Below, one piece after another: positions 8,814-17,006 of a stretch of 64,000 nucleotides of DNA. Within the stretch, counting starts at the first letter, position 1, and each line of letters starts with the position of its first letter. Source of the stretch: Deltaproteobacteria bacterium (lineage in GTDB: Bacteria > Desulfobacterota > Syntrophia > Syntrophales > UBA2210); NCBI GenBank assembly GCA_016933965.1, contig JAFGTS010000037.1, forward strand, positions 20,544-84,543, read 5' to 3'. Position numbers and translations under genes: made by a program. A model generated the notes under the pieces. That model was not told the DNA's origin and did not search any database. It was given only the letters and a program-made list of their open reading frames with translations.

Positions 8814-9119
8814 CCCATCAGCAGCCGGTCGGTGTGCTGAACGCTTACGGATGGATGTGAGGAAGAGGGGTGTGAATCCCCCGCTGCCGCGCAGCCGTGA
8901 AAGGAACGAAAACCCGAGACGCCACTGTCCGCCCCGTGCGGATGGGAAGGTGGGTGAGTAGGGAGCCTGAAGCCGGAATACCGGTCCATCCGAGAACCTC
9001 GCGGGAGGGATCGTTCCATGTATCCTCTGTTTCACAGGGAAGTTGAAAAACAGGACAGAAGAGAAGGGTTCAGCGACGAGATGTCCCATGGCTTCCTCCC
9101 CGTTTCGATGAGGGAGGGG
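8814..9119 (+). promoter_or_regulatory. Cobalamin (B12) riboswitch with anti-Shine-Dalgarno expression platform
   Basis: The aptamer spans roughly 8814-9015. Recognisable conserved parts are GTGTGAATCCCCCGCTGCCGC near 8876, the CACTGTCC...GGGAAGGTGG pairing near 8922-8955, and GAGCCTGAAGCCGGAATACCGG near 8966-8990. The B12 box reading is by eye. Downstream, CCTCCC at 9095-9100 can pair with GGGAGG at 9112-9117, which is the Shine-Dalgarno of the first gene. No U-tract terminator is seen. This suggests cobalamin binding blocks translation of the uptake genes. The role fits the downstream BtuCD and TonB genes. Confidence 0.85.
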
Positions 9120-9124
9120 TCTTT

Positions 9125-10159
9125 GTGGGTGACGGAGCGATCGTAACCAAAGCTCGGGTGATGCGGGTCTCCCTGGGGCTCCTCTTTCTGTATGGGGCCG
9201 TGGTGGTCGTTTCTCTTCTTGTCGGCACTGCTAAGGTGGATGTCGGGACCGGATGCGCTGGGCTGCTTTGTGCCCTCCGTCAGGGAGGGTTCGACGCGGT
9301 GCCACCGGAAACGATGATCCTTTTCTCCATCCGCCTTCCCCGCATAATCTTTGCCGGTATAGTGGGCGCGTCCCTCTCGATAGCGGGCGTCCTGTTCCAG
9401 GGCCTGCTCCGGAACCCCCTGGCGGAACCTTTCATTCTCGGTATTTCCGGCGGAGCTGCCGTTGGAGCCATAACGGCGATCATTATCGGTGCCGGGTGCT
9501 GCGCTCTCGGGATTCCCCTGCTTGCCTTTCTGGGTGCCGCCGCGACGGTGGGGGTCGTTTTCATAACGGGAAGGCGCAACGGGCGGCTGGAGCCGAACAC
9601 GCTTCTTCTGGCGGGCGTCATCATCAATGCCTTTTTTTCCGCACTCATCATGTTCTTTCTTTCCATCAGCGCCGTTGCGGACCTGCACAGTATGACCTTC
9701 TGGCTCATGGGAAATCTTGGGCTGGTCGGATGGGGAGAGATACTGACGGCACTGGTGTTCCTCTGTTGCGGGGCGGCGGTCAGTTGCCGGTACGGGCGTT
9801 CCCTGAACCTGATCGTCACCGGTGACGACACGGCCCTGCATCTTGGTGTCAATGTGGAGCGGACCAAAGTGATCCTCTTCGTCGCCGGATCGCTCATGAC
9901 CGCCGTCGCCGTCGCCTTCGCGGGGATCATCGGCTTTGTCGGTCTCATCATACCGCACATGATGCGGCTTATGCTGGGGTCGGATCATCGTCTTCTTTTG
10001 CCCGCCTCCTTTCTTTTCGGAGCGTCGTTCTTGGTGATCGCCGACACGGTGGCGCGCAGCATTCTTCCCTACACGGAACTTCCCGTGGGTGTCGTGACGG
10101 CGCTTTGCGGGGCGCCCTATTTTCTCTATCTGCTTCGCAGCAGGGCGGGTGTGTCATGA
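9125..10159 (+). CDS. btuC: Cobalamin-type ABC transporter permease (FecCD/BtuC family)
   Basis: 344 residues, strongly hydrophobic, with about ten membrane helices. Family landmarks: IRLPRIIFAGIVGASLSIAG, GVLFQGLLRNPLAEPFILGI, and FVGLIIPHMMRLMLGSDHR near the C-terminus, which contacts the ATPase. It forms the inner-membrane channel for cobalamin or another metal chelate. The cobalamin riboswitch upstream favours corrinoids. The start is GTG 9125 with GGGAGGGG 5 bases before it. The last four bases overlap the ATPase start (ATGA). No periplasmic binding protein (BtuF) lies next to it. Confidence 0.88.
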   Translation: MGDGAIVTKARVMRVSLGLLFLYGAVVVVSLLVGTAKVDVGTGCAGLLCALRQGGFDAVPPETMILFSIRLPRIIFAGIVGASLSIAGVLFQGLLRNPLAEPFILGISGGAAVGAITAIIIGAGCCALGIPLLAFLGAAATVGVVFITGRRNGRLEPNTLLLAGVIINAFFSALIMFFLSISAVADLHSMTFWLMGNLGLVGWGEILTALVFLCCGAAVSCRYGRSLNLIVTGDDTALHLGVNVERTKVILFVAGSLMTAVAVAFAGIIGFVGLIIPHMMRLMLGSDHRLLLPASFLFGASFLVIADTVARSILPYTELPVGVVTALCGAPYFLYLLRSRAGVS

Positions 10160-10935
10160 AGATGGTGGATGCGCACAACCTATGGTTTCGTTACGGGGAT
10201 GAGTGGGTCCTCCGGGACGTTTCCCTTTCCGTTGAGCAGGGCGCGTTCGTGGGGATACTGGGACCCAACGGTTCGGGGAAAACGACGCTTCTCCGCGTGC
10301 TCGATGCCGCGCTCGTCCCGCAGAAGGGCGGCGTGATGGTCGCGGGCAGGGACCTTTCAGGCATCCGGCGAAGGGAACTGGCGCGGCTGATCGCCGTGGT
10401 TCCCCAGGAAATGCCGTCAGTGTTTCCCTTCAGGGTCGGGGAGATCGTTCTTATGGGACGGGCGCCGCACTTGAGGCCGATGGAGTTTGAGGGTCCCCAG
10501 GACCTTGAAAAGGCACGGCGTGCCATGGAGGTCACAGAGATCGTTCACCTGCGGGATCGTTTCATGAACGAACTGAGCGGCGGGGAAAAACAGCGGGTCC
10601 TGGTCGCCCGCGCACTGGCCCAGGAACCGGAAGTTCTTCTCCTGGACGAGCCCACGGCCTACCTGGACCTCAAACACCAAGTGGCCCTGCTGCAACTTCT
10701 GACCGAACTGAACCGGAAGGAGCGACTGACGGTCATCGCTGTGACCCATGACCTCAATCTGGCATCGCTGTACTGTGGTCGGCTCGTGCTTCTCAAGGAG
10801 GGATACCTTTACCGGGAAGGCAGTCCCGGGCAGGTCGTTACGGAAGAAACGATCAGGGAGGTATTTGGAACGCCCGTTTGTGTCGACGGGCATCCCCACT
10901 CGGGAACGCCCCGGGTAACGGTATTACCAGAATGA
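10156..10935 (+). CDS. btuD: Cobalamin-type ABC transporter ATP-binding protein
   Basis: 259 residues from ATG 10156, which overlaps the permease stop codon as ATGA and implies translational coupling. It has Walker A GPNGSGKTT (near residue 36), Q-loop VVPQE, ABC signature LSGGEKQR, Walker B VLLLDEPTAYLD and switch His in VTHDLN. The length and the ATP cassette match FepC/BtuD/HemV-type importers. It powers import through the preceding permease. Substrate assignment to corrinoids rests on the riboswitch, not on this sequence. Confidence 0.9.
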   Translation: MKMVDAHNLWFRYGDEWVLRDVSLSVEQGAFVGILGPNGSGKTTLLRVLDAALVPQKGGVMVAGRDLSGIRRRELARLIAVVPQEMPSVFPFRVGEIVLMGRAPHLRPMEFEGPQDLEKARRAMEVTEIVHLRDRFMNELSGGEKQRVLVARALAQEPEVLLLDEPTAYLDLKHQVALLQLLTELNRKERLTVIAVTHDLNLASLYCGRLVLLKEGYLYREGSPGQVVTEETIREVFGTPVCVDGHPHSGTPRVTVLPE

Positions 10936-10975
10936 ACCAACGACAACCGGTATACGTGAAAAAGGAGAATACCAT

Positions 10976-13075
10976 ATGAAACGTGCAGTGAAATGGGTCG
11001 TACCGATGCTGATACTTTTCCTTACCATTGTGCCGGCGCCGGCGCAGACAAGGGACGAACCTGCCGTGATCCTTGATGAAATTGTCGTGACAGCAACAAA
11101 GACGACGGAGGTGCGGAAGGATGTTCCCAATGCCGTTATTATTGTCGACGATCTCGATATCGCCGAATTTCCCGGAAATTCCCTCGGTACCGTCCTGGCG
11201 AATGATCCCGGCATCGATCTGAGGACCTATGGGGATTATGGCGGAGCAGGCGAAGAGATCCATATCCGGGGAATGAGCGGCAACGCTTCACAGGTCTATG
11301 TGAACGGCATCAGTGTGAATTCACCCTCTCTGGGACTTGCTGATGTAAGCAGGATCCCGCTGAACAGTGTTGAGAGGATAGAGGTCGTCAAGGGTTCGGG
11401 TTCGCTTCTCTATGGTTCGGGTGCCATGGGAGGGACGGTGAATATCACGACCAAAGGACCGCGCCGTGATCGGATGGACCTGAAGGCGGAAGCGGGGTAC
11501 GGCACGGAAAACACCTGCCGCCTGTCCGTGGAACAGGGCATGTTCGTCACCGATTCGTTCGGCTACTATCTGACGGTAAGCAGACATGAAACGGACGGGT
11601 TTCGTGACAACAGCGATCTCGAGCACAACGATGTCTCGCTGAAACTGGTATATGACGGGGGGGACATGCTCGCCGTCAGCCTCTACGGGGACTATGTCGA
11701 CCGGGAGTACGGCAGCCCCGGCGTCAAGCCGCCCGAGGGGACACAGGCGTTTTCCGTCAACGGGGTTCGCGTGTATAACGACGAGGCCGCAAGCCTTCTT
11801 GACCACGCCGGCGACGAGGACGGAAACCTGGGAATGCAGATCGTGAGCAGCCCCCTGGAGTGGATGGAAATTACTCTCAGGGGAAGTTTCTCGTCACTGG
11901 AAAGCTATAATTACTCCCGATACTATGATTCATGGGCGGGAGACCTTCCGGGTACGGAAAGCCGGGTCGCGAATGACGTGAGCGACGGGGAGGCCCTGCT
12001 GGAGCTGACGCCTGTCGGGGGTTTTTCCCTGCTGACGGGAGTGGAGTACCGCGATATCGAGTGGGAGAGCAGAACGGACACTCTCGACGGACAGGGGGGA
12101 AAACTGAGCGAGGTGAAAGAAAACGCCGATGTCTATACGAGAGGGGTCTTTTCCGAGATGCAGTACCGCCCCTGTTCATGGTTCAAGCTCCTGGCCGGCG
12201 CGAGGCACGAGCAGCATTCCGTGTTCGGATACGCGGTCGTTCCCCGCTACGGGCTGGTGTTCAATCCTCTCGAGCATACGGTCCTGAAGGCGAGTTACGG
12301 GGGACATTTCAACGCGCCCACACCCAACGACCTTTTCTGGCCCGATGACGGGTACACGAAAGGTAATCCGGAACTCAAGCCGGAAACGGGCTGGCATACG
12401 GATGTGACCATCGAACAGGCCCTGTTCGATGACAGGCTCTTTGTGACCCTTACCTATTTCGGCTGGAAGATCGATGACAAGATCCAGTGGGGTCCCGACT
12501 CCGCGGGTGTCTGGACACCGCAGAACCTGCGCAAATACACTGCAAAGGGGCAGGAAGTGGGCGTAAAGCTCGGACCATTCAGCAATATGACGGTGGCATT
12601 GAATTATACGCACACCGACGCCGTGGAGGAAAACAGGGACTATACCCGCCAGGACTACGGATGGCCGCCGCTGCTGCCAGCAGATTTCCGGTATACCTGG
12701 GTCGAGCGCCGTGCCGCCTTGACACCGGAGCACCTGTTCAAGGGCACGCTGACCTGGTGGACCGATTTCGGGACGACGGTAACGGTCGTCGCGCGGTTCG
12801 TGGGGGACCGGTTGTGGTACAGAACCGAGACCGACGGCACCTATCCCGATACGAAGACCGTGGAATACGAGCTTGACGCATACTGGACGGCGGATTGCAG
12901 GATACAGCAGCGGCTGAATGATCATTGGCTGCTGTCGCTTCAGGGAAACAATATCTTCAACAAGGGATATGATACCTACTACGGGATATTTTATGACTCA
13001 ACTGGAGCGGGAACGGTCTGCGGGTTTCCGGGCGCGGGGAGGTCGGTGTATGCGAGCCTTACTTATGATTTTTGA
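10976..13075 (+). CDS. btuB: TonB-dependent outer-membrane receptor (BtuB-like)
   Basis: 699 residues. Signal peptide MKRAVKWVVPMLILFLTIVP...AQT; TonB box DEIVVTATK near residue 35; plug domain with IHIRGMSGNASQVYVNGISV and VERIEVVKGSGSLLYGSGAMGGTVNI; then a 22-strand-type barrel ending in the aromatic YASLTYDF (terminal Phe recognised by the Bam machinery). It takes up a scarce ligand across the outer membrane using energy from TonB. Position after btuCD under a cobalamin riboswitch makes cobalamin the best guess. SD AAAGGAG lies before the ATG. Confidence 0.9.
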   Translation: MKRAVKWVVPMLILFLTIVPAPAQTRDEPAVILDEIVVTATKTTEVRKDVPNAVIIVDDLDIAEFPGNSLGTVLANDPGIDLRTYGDYGGAGEEIHIRGMSGNASQVYVNGISVNSPSLGLADVSRIPLNSVERIEVVKGSGSLLYGSGAMGGTVNITTKGPRRDRMDLKAEAGYGTENTCRLSVEQGMFVTDSFGYYLTVSRHETDGFRDNSDLEHNDVSLKLVYDGGDMLAVSLYGDYVDREYGSPGVKPPEGTQAFSVNGVRVYNDEAASLLDHAGDEDGNLGMQIVSSPLEWMEITLRGSFSSLESYNYSRYYDSWAGDLPGTESRVANDVSDGEALLELTPVGGFSLLTGVEYRDIEWESRTDTLDGQGGKLSEVKENADVYTRGVFSEMQYRPCSWFKLLAGARHEQHSVFGYAVVPRYGLVFNPLEHTVLKASYGGHFNAPTPNDLFWPDDGYTKGNPELKPETGWHTDVTIEQALFDDRLFVTLTYFGWKIDDKIQWGPDSAGVWTPQNLRKYTAKGQEVGVKLGPFSNMTVALNYTHTDAVEENRDYTRQDYGWPPLLPADFRYTWVERRAALTPEHLFKGTLTWWTDFGTTVTVVARFVGDRLWYRTETDGTYPDTKTVEYELDAYWTADCRIQQRLNDHWLLSLQGNNIFNKGYDTYYGIFYDSTGAGTVCGFPGAGRSVYASLTYDF

Positions 13076-13125
13076 CGACTTCGTAAGAAGTCCTCATATG
13101 CTGCGTTGCGCTTTTCCGCATGACA
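13074..13125. repeat. Copy A of a short interspersed repeat (partial)
   Basis: GACGACTTCGTAAGAAGTCC, then TCATATGCTGCGTTGCGCTT, begins within the receptor stop codon and fills the gap before exbB. A related but diverged sequence occurs near 48552-48612. I recognise the core (ACTTCGTAAAAAGTCC...ATGCTGCGTTGCGCTTCATC) from intergenic repeats in Desulfobacterota genomes; that is from memory. Confidence 0.5.
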
Positions 13126-13147
13126 CTGCAAAGGAGGAGATGAACTC

Positions 13148-13765
13148 ATGATCGATTATTTTTACCGGGGTGGACCGGTCATGTATCCGCTCCTGTTCTG
13201 CTCGCTTGTTTCTCTGACGATCATTATTGAACGGTCCCTGTTCTGGTTCCGGGAGCGGCATCGCGGCGATGCCGCTCTTCGGGACCGGTTCATGAAAATG
13301 ATAGAGAGGAATGATCTCGAAGAGGCGCGGCGAATCACCGCCGGGACCCGAGATTTCATCATCAGTGTCCTTGTCTGCGGCCTGGTGCACCGTGAATTTT
13401 CCATGCGCGACGCCCTCCAGATGGGTGCCGATGAGGAGATCGCCCGCATGCGCCGGTACCTGCCGGTCCTTGATACGATGATAACGCTCTCACCGCTTCT
13501 TGGCATTCTGGGGACCGTGGTGGGCATCATTTCCTCATTCACCATGCTGGGAGAGGTGGGCGTCGAGAATCCGGGGCTTGTCACGGTCGGGATCGGTCAA
13601 GCCCTTATAACGACGGCCTTCGGTCTTATCATCGCCATCTTCAGCCTGATACCGTATAACTATTTCCAATCCCGGATAGAACATGCGGTCAGGGAAATTG
13701 AAAAATACGGTACCAGCCTCGAGATCGTCGTGGACCGGAATAAAAACGGGGTAAGGGTAACATGA
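13148..13765 (+). CDS. exbB: ExbB/TolQ-family proton channel protein
   Basis: 205 residues with three membrane helices: near residues 10-28 (GPVMYPLLFCSLVSLTIIIE), 110-135 (LPVLDTMITLSPLLGILGTV) and 150-175 (GIGQALITTAFGLIIAIFSL). The GTVVGIISSFTMLG stretch is the MotA/TolQ/ExbB signature. With ExbD it converts proton flow into TonB motion. It overlaps exbD by four bases (ATGA). A GGAGGAG Shine-Dalgarno precedes ATG 13148. Confidence 0.93.
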   Translation: MIDYFYRGGPVMYPLLFCSLVSLTIIIERSLFWFRERHRGDAALRDRFMKMIERNDLEEARRITAGTRDFIISVLVCGLVHREFSMRDALQMGADEEIARMRRYLPVLDTMITLSPLLGILGTVVGIISSFTMLGEVGVENPGLVTVGIGQALITTAFGLIIAIFSLIPYNYFQSRIEHAVREIEKYGTSLEIVVDRNKNGVRVT

Positions 13766-14169
13766 AAGTTCACCGGTTCCATACAGCGAAGCCGCGAATA
13801 GAAATGATCCCCCTTATGGATGTCATCTTTCTGCTCCTGGTCACCTTTATTTTTTTCTCCATGGCCATGACCGTTCAGCGGGGAATTACCGTGGATTTGC
13901 CGGCGGCCGCGACGGCCTCGGTCCGTCTTGATGAATGCACGGTGATATCCGCCACGAACGACGGCAGGGTCATGGTCGACGGCGTCGATGTCGCCATGAA
14001 TGAAGTGTATCAGGTCCTTTTCCGCCTTCATGAACGATGTCCGCAGCGGACCGTGGTCATTGCCGGTGACAGAAAGGCCCCGTACGAAACAATTGTTTTT
14101 CTCCTCGACGAGGCGCGCAGAGCGGGGATATCGTCGATATCGGTGGATACGAAATGTCTGCGGGATTAA
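13762..14169 (+). CDS. exbD: ExbD/TolR-family biopolymer transport protein
   Basis: 135 residues with one N-terminal membrane helix carrying the essential Asp (MIPLMDVIFLLLVTFIFFSM, Asp near residue 15-20) and a periplasmic ExbD domain ending KAPYETIVFLLDEARRAGIS. It partners ExbB in the proton-driven motor. Start overlaps the exbB stop, and its own end overlaps tonB by 16 bases, so exbB, exbD and tonB are translationally linked. Confidence 0.93.
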   Translation: MKVHRFHTAKPRIEMIPLMDVIFLLLVTFIFFSMAMTVQRGITVDLPAAATASVRLDECTVISATNDGRVMVDGVDVAMNEVYQVLFRLHERCPQRTVVIAGDRKAPYETIVFLLDEARRAGISSISVDTKCLRD

Positions 14170-14852
14170 GAGGGGACCTTGTCGCGGCGGCACTGGGGGC
14201 ATTCCTGATCCACGGGCTCGTGGCGGTGCTTCCGGCCGGTCCACCGCCCTTTTCCGTGTCTGAGAGTTCCCACGCCGACAAGCGTCTTGAATTATCTCTC
14301 GTTTCAACTTATAGAGGAACGGAAACGGTCCGGCGGACGACTGATGCCGTCGCACCGGTCGCGCTGTCTCCTCCGGTGCGTCGCGAACCGGAAATACCGG
14401 AGAAGCGCGAGACGCCGCTCGTTGAGAAGAACGTTGGGAAGAACATTTCCAACGCCCCGCTCCCTGAACGAGCCGTCGTGGCTGATGGGGTGACCGGTGG
14501 AAGTGATGATACCCGTAGACCCGTCGTCACCGGTGACCTGAAGGGACCGGTTGAAAGGGATGTTACTGAGATTCCTCCCCGCTACCGGCGTGCCCCGGCG
14601 CCTCCTTACCCGGAGGCATCCCGCCGGCGTGGACAGGAGGGAGTGGTCGTCCTTTCCGTGGAGGTCCTCGCCGATGGTTCCGTGGGGCATGTGGAGATCA
14701 GGAGATCGTCGGAACACGCCTCGCTCGATGATGCGGCACTCCGGGCCGTGCGGGAATGGGTCTTCGAGCCCGCCCGTGTGGGAGGCGAGCCCGTCGCCCG
14801 ATGGGTGGAGATCCCCCTGCGATTTACGCTGCGAGACGCCGGGAAACCATGA
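14154..14852 (+). CDS. tonB: TonB energy-transducing protein
   Basis: 232 residues. One N-terminal membrane helix (LVAAALGAFLIHGLVAVLP), a charged, moderately Pro-rich periplasmic spacer (residues ~45-150), and a C-terminal TonB domain: YPEASRRRGQEGVVVLSVEV, then SSEHASLDDAALRAVREWVF. The C-terminal domain binds the TonB box of receptors such as the one upstream. The spacer has fewer Pro-Glu/Pro-Lys repeats than the E. coli protein. The gene overlaps exbD by 16 bases and the following TPR gene by 4 (ATGA). Confidence 0.9.
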   Translation: MSAGLRGDLVAAALGAFLIHGLVAVLPAGPPPFSVSESSHADKRLELSLVSTYRGTETVRRTTDAVAPVALSPPVRREPEIPEKRETPLVEKNVGKNISNAPLPERAVVADGVTGGSDDTRRPVVTGDLKGPVERDVTEIPPRYRRAPAPPYPEASRRRGQEGVVVLSVEVLADGSVGHVEIRRSSEHASLDDAALRAVREWVFEPARVGGEPVARWVEIPLRFTLRDAGKP

Positions 14853-15823
14853 GAAGAAAAAGAATCATCCATATCGTCATCATATTCTGTATCGCGACAG
14901 CCGCGCTTGCCCCCCCGGCGGTCGACCGCGCCGAAGCAGTTTCATCGCGTACATATTACCTCCAGGGGAATTCCTTCCTGGTGAAAAAGAAATACGACCG
15001 GGCCATTGAACACTATAAAAAGGCCATTTCGATCAATCCCAAGGTCGCTTCCTATCATTATCAGCTTGCGGAGGCCTATCGCTGCAAGGAACTGTATGAC
15101 GAGGCCGTCAAGAACTATCAGGCGGCCCTGGAAATAAAACCGGACTATTATGCCTGCCACGCGGCGCTGGGACAGATCTATTTTGATCGGGGTGATCTCA
15201 GGAAGGCGCTGGAATATTATCGTACGCTTGCCGACAAGTGTCCCCGTGACAGCAGCGTTCATTTCTCACTGGCACGGATTTGTGAGATCAAGGGTGATAT
15301 GGACGGGGCGATAAACGAATATGAAACGGCCCTTCGAATACGTTCCGGTTATTACGAGGCGCTCTGTAATGTCGCCGCCCTGTATGCCATGAAGGGGGAT
15401 TTTGAAACGGCTGTTTCCCGGTACGTTGCCGCCAGGAAGCTCCGGCCCTACGAGGAGGACGTGGTGGTGGCGCTCGGTGTGCTCTATACAAAGCTCAGGG
15501 AATACGGGAAGGCCGTCGAGATGTTTGATATCGCCGTGAAAATAAATCCCGTCAACCGGGACATGAGATTTTACCTCGGTAAGGCCTACTATGGGCTCGG
15601 TGACATCAATCAAGCGATCAAACAGACGGAGAAGGCGCTGAAAGCGGATCCGGAAAGCGCCGAAATCCACTTCACCCTGGGTCTTTACTATGATAAGAAG
15701 GGCTGGACCGACATGGCAGCCGCTGAGTACCGGGAAGCGCTCCGCCTTGACCCCGAATACCTGCTGAAAAAAGTTGAAAAAGCGGGGAAGGGGAGCATTC
15801 CACCCGGTGAGAAGAATGGATAA
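14849..15823 (+). CDS. Exported tetratricopeptide-repeat protein
   Basis: 324 residues from ATG 14849 (overlaps tonB stop). Signal peptide residues 1-27 (RIIHIVIIFCIATAALAPPA). The rest is about eight 34-residue TPR units, e.g. KYDRAIEHYKKAISINPKVA, then ELYDEAVKNYQAALEIKPDY and GDINQAIKQTEKALKADPES. TPRs are protein-binding scaffolds. Translational coupling to tonB hints at a periplasmic role with the Ton motor, but no specific partner is visible. Confidence 0.85.
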   Translation: MRRKRIIHIVIIFCIATAALAPPAVDRAEAVSSRTYYLQGNSFLVKKKYDRAIEHYKKAISINPKVASYHYQLAEAYRCKELYDEAVKNYQAALEIKPDYYACHAALGQIYFDRGDLRKALEYYRTLADKCPRDSSVHFSLARICEIKGDMDGAINEYETALRIRSGYYEALCNVAALYAMKGDFETAVSRYVAARKLRPYEEDVVVALGVLYTKLREYGKAVEMFDIAVKINPVNRDMRFYLGKAYYGLGDINQAIKQTEKALKADPESAEIHFTLGLYYDKKGWTDMAAAEYREALRLDPEYLLKKVEKAGKGSIPPGEKNG

Positions 15824-15867
15824 ACGGGTGCGGCCGTCATACCCCCGCCATACATAAGGAGATTGCC

Positions 15868-16440
15868 ATGGAACCTGGTGCAATGAAAAAGCGTCTTGCC
15901 GAGCTCATCATCGAACGGTCATTCCAATATCGTGAAGACCCTCCCTTTACGCTTGCCTCGGGACGGCAGAGCAACTACTACTTCAACTGCAAGACCACCA
16001 CCCTCGATCCGGAGGGCATGTACCTGATCGGGAATGTCATCTTCGACATACTCGCAGGATCGAACGTCACCGCCGCCGGTGGCCTGACCCTGGGCGCCGA
16101 TCCGATGGCGAACGCCCTTTCCCTTGTCTCCTATGAGCGGGGACGGCCCATCAAGGCTTTTATCGTCAGGAAGGAAGTGAAGGCTCACGGTACGGGCAGG
16201 GCCGTTGAAGGGAACGTCCAGGCGGGAGAGCGGGTCGTTATCCTTGACGATGTCATTACCACAGGCGGGTCCACCATAACGGCCATCGAACGGGCGCGTG
16301 AAGCGGGCCTCGTCGTTGACCGCGTCATCGCCCTGGTGGATCGCGAGGAAGGGGGACGGGAAGCGATCGAGAAACTGGTCGAGACGGTCCAGGCCGTGTT
16401 TACCAGAAGCGAGATCATGGAACTGTACGGGAATCGATGA
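15868..16440 (+). CDS. pyrE: Orotate phosphoribosyltransferase
   Basis: 190 residues. It transfers ribose-5-phosphate from PRPP to orotate to make OMP in pyrimidine synthesis. The PRPP motif VVILDDVITTGGST (near residue 118) and the catalytic loop KEVKAHGTGRAVEG (Lys and His) are present, with an N-terminal FTLASGRQSNYYFNCKTTTL region that contacts orotate. SD AAGGAG lies 6 bases before ATG 15868. It follows the TPR gene by 44 bases and may share its transcript, although its function is unrelated. Confidence 0.93.
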   Translation: MEPGAMKKRLAELIIERSFQYREDPPFTLASGRQSNYYFNCKTTTLDPEGMYLIGNVIFDILAGSNVTAAGGLTLGADPMANALSLVSYERGRPIKAFIVRKEVKAHGTGRAVEGNVQAGERVVILDDVITTGGSTITAIERAREAGLVVDRVIALVDREEGGREAIEKLVETVQAVFTRSEIMELYGNR

Positions 16441-16489
16441 CGCGCAATTCCTGAAAGACCGACCGGCGGCGTTTTCGGGAAGATCCTTC

Positions 16490-16807
16490 CTATTCTCCGT
16501 AAACGATGGTAGTGAACTTTCCGTACACGCCGAAGAGATAGTTGACCATCTCTGCGTCCACGTGGTGTATCTCAGTGATCCCACCATCCTTCATCGCCCG
16601 GGCCACGCTGCAATCTCCCACCACGAAAAACCAGAGAAACATTTCCGCCGAGGCCGTTCCCGTCTTTTCCTGGCTTTCGGCGCCGAGCTGCATATCCAAT
16701 GTGGGCATGGGAGTTCTCACATTGGTATAGATCCCACCACACCCCGCACACACGCAAAGGATACCCAGAAGAACAATGATGGACAGAGAACGGGTTCCGC
16801 TCCTCAT
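16490..16807 (-). CDS. TRL-like family lipoprotein
   Basis: 105 residues from ATG 16807, with AGGAGG upstream. The N-terminal hydrophobic segment (LSIIVLLGILCVCAGCGG) ends in a lipobox-like AGC, though the -3 residue is atypical. The rest matches the TRL-like family pattern: YTNVRTPM near the mature N-terminus, GDCSVARAMKDGGITEIHHVD in the middle and a C-terminal YGKFTTIVYGE. Function of this family is unknown. Convergent with pyrE, with a 49-base gap. Confidence 0.75.
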   Translation of the reverse strand: MRSGTRSLSIIVLLGILCVCAGCGGIYTNVRTPMPTLDMQLGAESQEKTGTASAEMFLWFFVVGDCSVARAMKDGGITEIHHVDAEMVNYLFGVYGKFTTIVYGE

Positions 16808-17006
16808 GATGACTCCTCCTTTCGCGGGCATCCCGTCACGGGGAGCCCTTCTTGTGGAACATTATTCCTTATTGTGATCACATTGTGCGATGATTGTATC
16901 AGGTATTGCGCAATATGAAAACATTTGCCGTCTCTGAAAAAATAGAATAAATAAAAAACCTTGTTCATCGGGGAAAAGATGCCATAACCGAATCGAGATA
17001 CCGCCT

